Of a stretch of DNA of 64,000 bases, positions 49,440 to 61,439 are shown piece by piece. A program made the position numbers and the translations under genes. Source of the DNA: Cryptomeria japonica (lineage: Eukaryota; Streptophyta; Pinopsida; Cupressales; Cupressaceae); NCBI RefSeq assembly GCF_030272615.1, contig NC_081405.1, positions 154,232,613 through 154,296,612 of the forward strand, written 5' to 3'. The notes below the pieces were generated by a model. That model was given only the letters and a program-made list of their open reading frames with translations. It searched no databases and was not told the DNA's origin. Every line of letters starts with the position of its first letter. Within the stretch, counting starts at the first letter, position 1.

Positions 49440-52400
49440 CTATGAGGAATCTTGGGTAGCAACCTGACATTTCTTATTTTGCTTTAGCATGGCTTGCCAC
49501 CTATCCACCTCTTTGTCTATTGGCCAACTGAATGCCTTTACCTCTTCCAACTTTGCAACTAACTCTGTCCATCTGTCATCTGTAACTGCCCTGGCCTCAA
49601 CAATAAACTTTGCATGGTCAACCTCAACCTTGAACAGTGAATCAAGCATATCGTTAAGGAAATCAGCATCAACTTGTTCATCTATATGCTTGATTGTTTC
49701 TTCTTCCTCCATAATCAAATCAAATTCTCTGGTCCAATCAGAAACTTTTTTTGAATCTCCATTACTACCATAAATTGAAGGCACCAATTTACTATAACCT
49801 TCCCCAAATGTCTGCAATTTTTCATTTATAAGCACATCATTCCCTATGAAAAATGCATAAGTTGCATTCATTACCTCCACCATGTCTTTAGTGTCAATAA
49901 TCTTGGGAGGAAACTCGTCACTATACATCATTGCAGTATCTAACTTATCCATTAATCTACTTCTTCCTGACCAAACATTGAACAAAGATCCAAGAAAAGT
50001 GACAGCCTCGGAGGATGTTTTGCTTGCCTCGTTCAAAGAAATGTGCAAATCATGCACTAACATCAATTTTCCTTTCAATACATTAATCTTGTGTTTCAGA
50101 ATTCCTGACACAACACAGATAGCCTTGACATTTTTTTCCTTTTCAATCTTTTCAATTTTCTCTGTGTATTCCTCCATTTTTGTTGTCACATCAGTTGGTA
50201 TTTCTTGTACTTGTTTTGTAATCTATATTGGAGGGGGCGCATTTACATTTTTTTCTTTCAACTCCACTAACTCTTCCTCCAGAGTGCCCTTCTTCATCAG
50301 TGTCTCTTCATATTTTTTAGATAATGCAATCAATTGGCTATATGTTTCTGTGTATCTTCTTAACAAATCCTCTGTTTTTCATAAATTCATGAAAGAAACT
50401 TGAGTCAAAAATGAGACAATATCCATGTCAGTTATGTTCTGCAAATTCTAGATCATTCTGTCAGCTTTCTTTTCTACTTGGATATTTAGAAGGTGGGGAT
50501 TTTGAGTGGAAGGGGCCAAAGACCAAGCAGCAAGTGTCTTTGACTTAGGATTAAATCCTGATCCTCTTATTACGTCTCCAATTTCAAATTCAATTTTAAA
50601 CATTGGGTTCTATTGCTTCCTAATTTGATCAATAATAAAAATAGACTAGATATCCCAGTCAGGCATCATAATCATACTAGTACTCTTAATCAATTGTCTT
50701 GCCTGTTCCACAGATATTTGCTCCCTATTAGGATCATATTCCTACAGTGCCTTGATGATCTCCTCTTTCTTTTCTATATTTCCTTCCTCTATGATCAATT
50801 TGTGTCTTAATTGATTGTGTTTCAACCTTGTCAAAAAACTTTTAAATTCATCTGACTTAATAAAGTCATCATCTTTCGTGAACTCATCTAACAACATCAC
50901 ACCCTCATCAAAGCCTTGAGCAAGGGCTTTGTTTGTTTCTCCCTGTTCTTCATTCTACCTTGCTTCTATGAGATGTGTCCTTATTTGATGAAAGTAGTGT
51001 CCTTGTTCTGTAACAATTTCTCTAGCAGGGTCTCTCCTCACAATTGTACCAACCTCTTTGGTTTTTTGTTTCTTTGCAGGTGGCACTCAGGTAGATTGAA
51101 CTTCATCGCCACTCTCTATATCATCATCAGACACACTAAGTGGCCTCTTGCCATGTGAATAATGTCCATCTTGGGGGTCTTGTTTTTGAGAAGCCACTTC
51201 TGGAATTTGAGGCATTTGTTCCATCAGAGTTTCATATAAACTCAACATTTTGTTAATCCTCTCTAGGTACGGGTTATCAGGGCAAAAACCTGAGAAACTA
51301 GGATCAACAACCTTCAATATTGCTTCAACTCTCATCAAATTTTTCCATTTTCTTCTCCTTTCTTGTACTTCCTCTTTTCTCAGCAAATTTTTAACCATGT
51401 CTTCATCATCCAATGGTTCATGGTCCTTTATTGTGGCCCAAGGTGTCTTTTTTGGCAATGCATATTTAATAAATTGTTCAAGATCACAGAATCTAGACAC
51501 AGCATTAACCAACCTATATTGTTTAAGGAAATTATTTACTTCATCAAAGGAACTCCTACCAATGGTAAAATCAGACACAACGCAAAGCCTAGGAAGAAGA
51601 GAACCCTTCCTATGTTTGTCAAGGTATTCTTTTTCAACTAGGATCAATTGCCAAATAAACTCCATAAAAGCAATCCTAATTGTAACAAATTTTGGTAAAA
51701 TATGGGGAGGCTAAGGACACCCATAGACTCTGATCATAGTAAAGTTATCAAAAAGGAAAAATTCCCCCTAGTTATGTGAAATAGACCAGTTTGGAACATA
51801 CTAGTAAGGTCTCAAAACTCTCCTAACATTAATTGACAATTTCTCCCTATTTATTCCTAGCATTTCCATAATTGGCAAAACAATCCAATTTTCAAAGAAA
51901 AGGAAAGAAGAATGGGGAGAACTACTGTCCCAAACCTAGGTCCATCTTTGTATTGGCATTAAGACACTCGATTCTTCTTTGAAAAGCTCCAATTCTTTAT
52001 CCATGAACTCAACATTATAGAACAAGATTAAATGCATCAGCAATGAATAGTGCTTGAATGTAGGGTTGGGTGCACCACTCTGAATTTCAACTAGAGCATT
52101 ATGAATGTGTTCAACCACATAGCCCACATAATCATAATCTTTCTTAACATCTGGGTGTTGAATGTCCATAGCCATCATCAGTAATTCAACTGACACTATT
52201 GAATCTCCATCAAAACCCAATGCTCTGCATAATCCATAGATTGTACAATGCATATAATGGTGGAAAGGTGTGATGTCAAATGGTGGTTAGATACTATCTG
52301 GAATTATAACTGGTTTCCTATTCACCCTAGGCATGTATCCAGGCATTGCATGCTTCTTGATAACACCTTTGTATTTGTCATAATCCTCTGCAATCCACTC

Positions 52401-52847
52401 CAAATCTATATCTGTACATGCAGCAGTAGTAATCTGGAAAGCTTCAACAAAGCTAGCTCTATTAATTGAAACTAGGGCAGACTAGTTCTTTCTTCTTATT
52501 ACCCTAGATACTAGGAAATAGTGTTTGGCCAACTCTTTGATCAAATCCACATCAACATACACATCTGACACAATTAAATTTGCCATATTTAAATCCGAAG
52601 GATTTGACATCAGGACACCCTTAACCCTATTATTCCAGAAATAATGAAACATAGCAGAACTAGTCATATGAAGCATGGTCGAGTTTCTGCATTGGCTCCA
52701 TAAATCTTTCCATGCCAAATCATCTGTATTCAAAGCAACGGAAGTCCCTAGAAGCAAATCTACAAATTCTTCTTTGTATTTCTTATCCTTCTTTTCCTCA
52801 GTGGCCTTGGGCTTGGAACCTCTAGTTCCACTCGTTGCCTTGCTCAT
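49440..52847 (-). pseudogene. unidentified 1136-codon frame, 13 in-frame stops, no frameshift
   Basis: One minus-strand frame runs from ATG at 52847 to the stop at 49440 and reads as protein throughout. The start is Lys-rich (MSKATSGTRGSKPKATEEKK), followed by an alpha/beta-like region (MFHYFWNNRVKGVLMSNPSD, then LIVSDVYVDVDLIKELAKHY), a second region (LCRALGFDGDSIVSVELLMM), a third (DFTIGRSSFDEVNNFLKQYR), a possible nuclear signal PAKKQKTK near residue 590, an acidic segment, and a coiled-coil-rich tail (KMEEYTEKIEKIEKEKN). It is interrupted 13 times, by TAG ten times. I do not recognise the family and no catalytic motif stands out. The lack of frameshifts points to decay by point mutation. 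It lies upstream-to-downstream with the hAT transposase, so it may be a second protein of that element or captured host sequence. Confidence 0.6.
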
Positions 52848-52899
52848 TTTAGCTGCAAGAGAAAAACTTAAACAATTTTTTGAAATTTTCCCACACCCA

Positions 52900-54300
52900 A
52901 CACTCTGAATTCTCCAATGTTGTTGCAGAGCTCAATTCACTGGATTACCTCGAAGATAGAATGCATTAATGCAATTATACAAAATCTCGACTCGATCATG
53001 CAATTTATGGTATTTGGGCATCATCACTTCTCTCAAGCCTCATTACTTGCCATACTTGCATGAACTAGCTACTATGGCATTAATTCAAAGCTAAAGTACT
53101 CGAGCGAAATTTGAATTCATGCCCTTCTATTTGATTGGTGATTGTCATTCAAAACTTTTACAGAACCTGACAAATGAGTCCACATGTCAATCCCCATCTT
53201 TAATCGCACACTCGCAACCAGTTATAACAATTTGGAAAGTAATTGACGAGTTAGCGATAATGCTACAAAATCCTATTAATCACAATCTCACAACCCCTTT
53301 TACGAATCCTCAAAGAATCTCGCGAGTGAGCGACAGCCATTGATCTTCATCAAACCCTTCAGTCGCAACCTCGCAACAACATTTGTAATATTTTTCTTTA
53401 CCTGCGAGCTGGCGACCATTACAAATCTAACAAAACAACTTATTTCATCGCAAACTCTCAACTCAAAACTTGACTTAAACCCTTGCGATCTTGCCACAAC
53501 AAGACACTTAACCGCCATCGCATGGTCGCAACACTTTTTGACTTAAGACTTACAAACCCATGAGCATGAGATGACCACAAAATCAGACCAAAACTTACCT
53601 GTCGCCAGATCACAACATAAAATGCTAAACAACTTCAAAACCTGTGAGCAAGCGATGAAACCAACTAAGTTGTGATACCAACCACATCACATGATCGCAA
53701 ATTAAAATTACTTAACCGTAAACACCTCACGACCTTCCGATAACATAAAATCACACCCAGTCGCAACCTCGCAATATAAAATGGTCAAGTGCAAAACATC
53801 TTGCGAGGTAGCGATAACTAAAATCTCCCAGTACTCGCAAGCTCGCGACCTAAACTAACTTGATGATATAGGACCTGTTTGCTAGGGATAACCATAAAAT
53901 CTCAAAACTATTTATCTCTTGACCGCAGCGACCCAACAAGTACCAACAAAAATTGATGTTTTATGTTAATTACCTTCATAAATAGACGCGAGCAGTGGCA
54001 CACAGACCATTAATGACTTACTCGCTAACTCTCGCGGCTATAATGCATGGCATCAAACCAATTCGAGACCTCGCGACCAAAGCAATTTCATTAACAATAT
54101 CCAACTCGCTAACATAAAATGCTAACACCCAAAAAAATAGAGACCTCGCGATTTAAACCCACACCAACACTCGCTAACTCGCTACTTAAATTGTCAAACA
54201 TGAAATTTATCTGCGAGTTAGAGATGAAACATTAAACATGTCTCATTGTCTGACCAACCGTTTGACCACACTTGACGTTGACATGGACAAATAAAGAGAG
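52900..54300. repeat. right GCGAC-rich array between transposase and unknown frame
   Basis: Non-coding, with frequent CTCGCAACCTCGCAA-type words in both orientations and TAAAATGCTAA spacers. It shares the 150-bp block with the left array (ACCTCGCGACCAAAGCAATT followed by TCATTAACAAT) and the word GTGGCACACAG at its edge (53994 and 46489). Confidence 0.7.
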
Positions 54301-54715
54301 GACAACTCATATTTTCAACGCATGACAACTTCGGTTTACTAGCCAACTAAGACAAAAAAAAAAACTTAAAACCCTAATCACCATGAACATCATGTTAAGC
54401 ATTTAATGTATAACAATAGAAAGGTTCTAACAGTTGTGCAATATGAATAATTTTATGGATCTTGTGACACAAATTGTTGCATTTCATGTTCAACATAATG
54501 TGGAACCAATTTACGAATAATTCAAAAAATAAATTCTAATTGTTTACTAATAATTCAAATTCACAATTAAAAATATGAAATAAGTATACGTTCTGATTGA
54601 CAAATTCAAGGAATACAACATCAAAAATCATCAATGACAATTATAGTATTGCAAATTGAAATTGTAATACGACTCAAGAACTGTAGTATAATTATAAATA
54701 CCTATAAACTGACTA

Positions 54716-57486
54716 CTAATTCACTTTAGTGACCCAGTCTGAGGCTTCTATATGCCAAGTGGACTCAAGATCCAGAAACTGACTAGTACTAACAGGTTCA
54801 TCTTTATTCTGAGTCGGGTATTCAAAAATTTCTTTGTCTTCATGCTGACTCTGAGTCTGCGATCTATCATTTGTCTCGGCACTAGCACTAGCAGTAGCAC
54901 CACCAGCTTTTAAAGTGTTGCACAACCCTCGTCTTTCATGCATGGAATTCCAGATTGCCAGTGCCCTATCATATGGAAAATCTCTAACATTATACTGAGT
55001 TACAAACAACCTCAAGCAAGTTTCCAAATTTTTGTCCAATTTGTTTATGATCTTTGATTTCAAAAGCCCTAATGCACTGAAAACTCTCTCATCTTCCACC
55101 GACCCCAATATCATTGTTTGACATAAATCAACAAGTTTCAAATATTCTGGTATTGCAATACACAATACTTCACTTTGATCTATCCTTTTCCAAAGCCTTG
55201 TGATTGATCCAGGTTCAAATGGATTCTCCAAGTCAACCAACTGTTGTTTCATAGACAATGCAAAGCGTTTACATTGTTTTCTAAGATTATCTGAATTTAA
55301 AATTCCTTCTATTGGTTGTCCATTGCAATATACATCTTTTGAAAATGTCAATATCAATTCCTCTAGTTTTTTATGAAACACCTTTATGTCATTTGGATTA
55401 TCTCCAATTGAATGCCAAAATTGAGGATACACACAACCGATGGCTCCAAGTATTTCTTCTTGAGGGAGTCTTTCACTAATCTCAGTTGAAATTTCATATG
55501 CAATAGACTTCAAATTATCACTAACAGATTTAGCAATCCTGTCAAAATCTTCCTTTTTAACTGGTAGTGCTCTGCCTCGCTTACTCGTCTTAGATCGGTG
55601 CATTGGTATCTGAAATCCTTTTACAAAGACACATAACTCATTTTTTGTCGAAATGTAAAAAAAAATCAACATGATTCAAATCTGTAATTATCTGCCACCT
55701 AAAAAACTTTGGGCTTCGCCCTGTTAGATCTGAAAATAGACCATCTAGGCTCAATCATGTCATTTTATGTAGAGTGCTATACTCATGATATACATAGTTA
55801 TGTCTTGGGCTTTCTTAACAAGTTTGTTCATTGAATCTAGCATAGGGAGAAGAGTAGCTAAAGTTAACAGAGTCTCTATATCACTTAGCTTATGTAAGAG
55901 ATCGGGACCTTTGTCTATTGTGAGGTGTTGCTCATACATTAGTCTGATCAAGGATTGATATTTTGTTAGAACTCGTTCCATTGGTCCATGCAAGGACATC
56001 CATCTGGTCTCAACATCCCTGAGAAGCTTGTTTCATGTTGTTACTTCCTTAGCAAAAATATGAAATTCTGCAAAACGTTTAGGACTTTGGCAGAAGTATG
56101 AGTGGAGCTCGTGGACCAGATCTTCAACTTTTGACACTATAGGGAAATTGCTTACAATTATGTATGGTAAATTCATTCGATGGTCCATGCAGTGAATGCC
56201 AACCATGTATGGTGCAATACTAGTTTGTAATCTTGCGCAAAGACCGGTCCTTTGACCTTGGATTACTACAGCTCCAACACACACCAACTTCTTAGCAATT
56301 GTCAAGTCATCCATACCAGCAATTTCATTAAAAGCTTTCTTAACTTCCAAATATAACTTTTCTGTTGTTGAATTGCCCCTCATTTTACGAACATAGAGTA
56401 GATGAGCTCGGCGGACGTGTTTTTTATGATATACACATGCATACAAACCCAAGCAATGTTATCTACCGCAGTAACTTCATCTATGGATAATGAAATGAAA
56501 TTTGACTCTTTTACACTCTCTTGTAAATTTTACTTTTCCACCTCAGCGAGATAGTTTTCCATTTCCCATCCAGCGTTTATTGACCAATGTGACAAAGGAT
56601 AGTGAGGAACATTTAAAAAAGATAATAAATTACTAAATTCTGGGAAATATTTCATAGGACGCCCTCTCGACAGAATATGAAAAATAACACTCATCTGAAC
56701 GGTATCCTTTCCAAATCCACTGTTACCAATCAATGTCATTTTGTGGTTATGCTCTTCATATTCTGTGGCATACTTAACATGAAGACATTCTTCCTTTTAT
56801 TTCCATCTTACTACTGGTGTATCCTTTCCGTCTATGATTTGTTTTTCATAAACCTTACCGATATGCTTTTCTATGGTGTCAAGTTTTAGCTGCATCTTCT
56901 TCTCTCTTTTAGTTTTCCAGCTACAAATCTTACACCTACATTCTATTGGTTGTTCATCATTGTTTGGGACTGGTTCAATGAATGGGTACTTTGCTACCCA
57001 ATCAATCTTAAAACTCCTTGTCATCTCCCAGTCTCGCCCCAGTTTTACTTTCCTTTTTCTTTTCTTCCTACCAACATCATCTTCAGTACTAGCATTTGCA
57101 TCCGAGTGAATTATCTCATTGTGTGTATCCCTTAGAACATATTTTGTCGTGTCAGTATTGTCATCCTCATTTGATGAATTTAACTCGATGACAATCCCAC
57201 CTTGTGGTGGTGGTTAGCTACTGTGAATGGCTTTTGCAACTACAGAAATTGATGGACCATAAACTTTGCCAATTCCAAAGAAAGACTTTATGGTAGTATC
57301 TTTAAGTCTAAGTTTTGGGCATTTTGATGGCCTCCCAATCCCTTTAGTTTCACCGCCCTGAGGAGTCTTACCCTTGTCTGACATCCCAATCCCCTCACCA
57401 CCCTAAGGAGTCTTAGTCTCACCCTTGTCTGATATATCAATCCCTTCACCACCCTGAGGAGTCTCACCCATGTCTGACTGTGACAT
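54716..57486 (-). pseudogene. hAT transposase (zinc-finger, RNase H-like and dimerisation domains), broken
   Basis: From ATG at 57486 (MSQSDMGETPQGGEGID) the frame has a Gly-rich leader with TPQGGE-type repeats, one bearing a TAG. A TTF-like zinc finger follows at 56.9 kb (ECRCKICSWKTKREKKM, then KHIGKVYE). The catalytic region has FISLSIDEVTAVDN, a shift near 56450, then DLTIAKKLVCVGAVVIQGQR and YMVGIHCMDHRMNL at 56.15-56.35 kb. The C-terminal part 55672-54716 carries IGCVYPQFW and the hAT dimerisation motif VEDERVFSALGLLKSKIINK. It resembles the ZNF862/KIAA1586-like hAT group. Stops at 56797 and 56530 plus frameshifts make it inactive. Confidence 0.8.
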
Positions 57487-57660
57487 CTTGAGTCTTGACC
57501 TCTCACTATGAATTAAAAGTTAAAACTAATACTATCAAGTATGAAGAAATTATTACTAACCCTCACCCATGTCTGACTGTGACATCTTGAGTCTTGACCT
57601 CTCACTATGAATTAAAAGTTAAAACTAATACTATCAAGTATGAAGAAATTATTACTAACC
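57463..57660. repeat. perfect 99-bp tandem duplication
   Basis: Positions 57463-57561 and 57562-57660 are the same, covering the transposase start region (both contain TGTCTGACTGTGACATCTTG). The identity implies a recent event or assembly error. The outer copy of the start leads to a stop within a few codons. Confidence 0.9.
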
Positions 57661-57839
57661 TTTATGTCTTCTCAATTCTCTGAATCGGGAATCAGGAATG
57701 CCTGGGCCTGTCTTGCAGGATTGTAACTTTGGCCCTCTGCCCTACAATGAACTTCGATGTTCCAACTCAAATTGCAGAATGTGAATCGAGAGCTCCCAAA
57801 TTTACTAATCAGACACGAACAAATTGTAAGAAAGAGTGT

Positions 57840-58265
57840 ATTTATATCAATCCATGATTGAATTTTTGGCGAATTGCATGGGCGTTTCAAAATGCATCTT
57901 GATTTAAGCGGGGAGAAATGGGTCCTCGAATGCTTATAATGTTTTAATTGATATTAGCGAATTTGGCTGACGTGTGCAATGAACATTTAATTTACCGTTG
58001 GCGAATTAGGTCCTGGGTAGTGGTCGTTTTACTATTTCTAGCGAATAACGGAGGTGATCTAATACGCACATCCGAGTGATTCCAGGTGAATATTACGGGC
58101 ATGCACATAGAACGGTGTGTGGTCAATGGTGAAGCCAAAATATAGTGTATCATTAACCCCGAAATTCCGAGCGATTTGACCACTATGTTGCCCTAGACTA
58201 TTTGCCATTTCCTCAAAAAAAAATTGTGGAATTCGCTAATTGGCGAAGATTCACCACTAAAAAAC
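57840..58265. repeat. right end region with GGCGAAT / AGCGAAT words
   Basis: TTGGCGAATT at 57868 and 57998, TAGCGAATTT at 57955, TAGCGAATAA at 58040, and TTCGCTAATTGGCGAAG at 58229-58247. Similar words mark 46110-46470. Read inverted, the last 30 bases match 46157-46185 at about three of four positions. Confidence 0.55.
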
Positions 58266-58273
58266 TCTCTGGT

Positions 58274-58297
58274 GTGCACCAAGATGGTGTGCAAAAA
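58274..58297 (+). repeat. left terminal inverted repeat (24 bp)
   Basis: Exact inverse of 63679-63702; beyond it both ends continue with A-rich sequence and GTGGACAC. Confidence 0.9.
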
Positions 58298-58607
58298 AGT
58301 GGACACACCCAAAAAAAACATGAAAAATACAAAACGCGCATGAGGTATTTCAAATTTAAAAAACCCTGTATGTGTTTAGGCTCGTTTTGCTGAGCCTAAC
58401 CAAAACTAAACCGCGTACAGGGTTTAAAGTATACTAATCGCGTACGCGGTTTAGAAACTAAAACCTCGTACGCGGTTTATAAACTAAAACCATGTACACG
58501 GTTTTAGTTTGTAAACCATGTACGCGTTTGTCTATCAATAAAATTTAAATTAATAATATGGACTTGTATGCAATTCATTTAGCATTCCATTAGGTTTTTT
58601 GGTAGGA

Positions 58608-58681
58608 TATATACATAAAATATAATATTTAAGTATAAGTGGAATGCCACTTATACTTTAAGTTATATTTTATGTATATAT
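58608..58681. repeat. A+T-rich hairpin in the left arm
   Basis: ATACATAAAATATAA with TTTAAGTATAAGTGG is followed, after about four bases, by the inverse CCACTTATACTTTAA with TTATATTTTATGTAT. Roughly 33 paired bases with two or three mismatches. Confidence 0.85.
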
Positions 58682-58789
58682 TGTCAAGATGTTTGAGAAT
58701 GGTTCCAAATCTCTAAGAGTTATAATGCAGATTCTAGTTTTTTGAGTATTCTTATAAATTTCAGACTTAGTTAAATTTTAGTAATCAGC

Positions 58790-59221
<432 letters not shown>

Positions 59222-60836
59222 GTTCATATGGTATTCTTAGGGGTCATATGGTGTCCTAGGGATCCATGCATGTGTCCCTAGGGGTCATAGGACACCATAT
59301 AACCTCTTAGGACACGATATGACTCATATCGACACATAAGGGGTCATAGGACACCGTATGACCCCTTAGCACACCATATGACCCATAATGAAACCAAATG
59401 ACCTCTTAGGACACCATACGACCCATAACGACACTATATAGAGTCTTAAGGGGTTATATGGTGTCCTAAGGGGTCGTAGGAGACCATATGACCCCTTAGG
59501 ACACCATATGACCGCTAACGACACCATACAGTGTCCTAAGGGGTCGTCTGGTGTCCTAGGGGTTATAGGACACCATACAACATGTAACGACACCATATGG
59601 TGTCCTAAATGGTCATATGGTGTCCTAAGGGGTCATAGGATACCATGTGACCCTTAGGACACAACCTAAGGGGTCATAGGACACCATATGACCCTTAGGA
59701 CACAATATGACCCCTAACGACACAATATGACCCCTAACGACACCTAAGGGGTCATAGGACACCATATGATCCCTTAGCACTCCATAGGACCTATAACAAC
59801 ACCAAATAGTGTCCTAAGGGGTCATAGAACACCATATGACCCTTTAGGACACTATATGGTGTTGTTATGGGTTGTTTGGTGTTCTAAGGGGTCATATGGT
59901 GTCTTAAGGGGTCATATGGTGTCCTAAGGGGTCTTAGGACACCATATGACCTCTTAGGAAATAATATGAACCCTAACGACACATAAGGGGTCATAGGACA
60001 CCATATGACCCCTTAGGACACCATATGGAGTTCTAAGGGATCATAGAACACCATATGACCCCTTAGGACAACATATGACCCATAACAACACCTAAGGGGT
60101 CATAGGACACCATATGACCCCTTAGCACAGCATACGACCCATAATGACACCAAATAGTGTCCTGAGGGGTCATAGAACACCATATGACCTCTTAGGACAC
60201 CATACAACCCATAATGACACCATATGGAGTCCTAAGGGGTCACATGGTGTCCTAAGGGGTTGTAGGAGACCATGTGACCCTAACGACAAATAAGGGGTCA
60301 TACGGTGTCCGAAGGGGTCATAGGACACCATATGAACCCTTAAGACACCATACGACCCATAATGACACCATTTGGTGTCCTATGGGGTCATATGGTCTCC
60401 TAAGAGGTCATATAACACCATACAACCCATAAGGACACCATATAACGACATCAAATGGTGTTCTAAGGGGTCCTATAGTGTCCTAATGGGTCATAGAACA
60501 CCATACAACCCATAACAATACCATATGGAGTCCTAAGGGATCATATGGTGTCCTAAGGGGTCGTAGGACACCATATGACCCTTTAGGACACCATACCACC
60601 CCTAACGACACCACATGGTGTCCTAAGGGGTCATAGGACACCATATGACCCCTAGGACATAATATGACCCCCAACAACACCTAAGGGGTCATATGGTGTT
60701 CTAAGGGATCATAGAATACCATATGACCCCTTAGGACACAATACGACCAATAACAACACCATATGGTACCCTAAAGGGTCGTATGGTGTCCTAAGGGGTC
60801 GTAGGACACCATATGACCCCTTAGGAAACCATATAG
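59222..60836. repeat. 1.6-kb satellite of a 20-bp unit in both orientations
   Basis: The unit CCATATGACCCCTTAGGACA and its inverse TGTCCTAAGGGGTCATATGG recur dozens of times, often back to back, with variants such as CCCATAACGACA. Its CATATG core is itself a palindrome, so the array can fold on many scales. Frames at 59366-59596, 60483-60680 and 60709-60900 on the minus strand repeat the same words and are not genes. Confidence 0.95.
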
Positions 60837-61058
60837 TCTCTATCTCTTTCCCTATAACTCTTTTTACCTCTCTCCCTCCCAACCCCCTTCTCTCTCTCAC
60901 CGTCTATCTCTATCTCTCTCTCACTCCCCATCTCTTAGGTCTCTCCCTCATTATCTCCCTCTCTCTCTCTCTCCATCTCTCCCTACCCCTCCCTTTTCCT
61001 TTCTCTATATCTCTCCCATTCTTTCCATTCTCTCAATTCTTTCCCTCTCCCTCCCTCC

Positions 61059-61115
<57 letters not shown>

Positions 61116-61358
61116 CCCCCATCCTCTATCTTCCCTCTCCCTCTCTCCCTCCCATTATTTCCATCTCTACCCCTCTCTGCCTCTATCTCTCTCTCTCCCT
61201 CTACCAGGTCTCTCTCTCCCCCTATCTCTTAGGTGTCTCTCTTTCCTATTCTCTTTATCTTTCCCTCTCTCCCTCCCCCATCCTCTCTCTTCCCTATACC
61301 TCTCTCGAGTGTCTCTCTCCACATTCTTTCCCTCCCTCCCTTTCTCTTTCTCTCTCAA

Positions 61359-61439
<81 letters not shown>

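Larger units (their letters stand above)
46071..58270 (-). mobile_element. probable large hAT-type DNA element (boundaries approximate)
   Basis: From the right the minus strand holds a GGCGAAT-rich end (57840-58260), a broken hAT transposase (57486-54716), a GCGAC-rich non-coding array (54300-52900), a 1136-codon unidentified frame (52847-49440), about 2.2 kb without gene, a second GCGAC-rich array (47225-46484), 34-bp repeats and a GGCGAA-rich left end (46100-46470). Similar motifs at both ends and related arrays inside suggest one element with subterminal repeats. Perfect terminal inverted repeats and a target duplication were not found. Two overlapping elements remain possible. Confidence 0.45.

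Noticed and set aside
49489-50403. Plus-strand frames of 94 and 173 codons
   Set aside because: Antisense shadows of the long minus-strand frame, Ser/Phe-rich as expected of shadows.
49440-52847. Recoding or programmed readthrough of TAG as explanation of the stops
   Set aside because: Plant nuclear genes use the standard code and TGA and TAA stops also occur; C-to-T decay is simpler and is seen in the nearby transposase repeat.
59366-60900. Minus-strand frames with repeated MVSL-VVWCP-type words
   Set aside because: They translate the 20-bp satellite; the repeated words follow the DNA unit.
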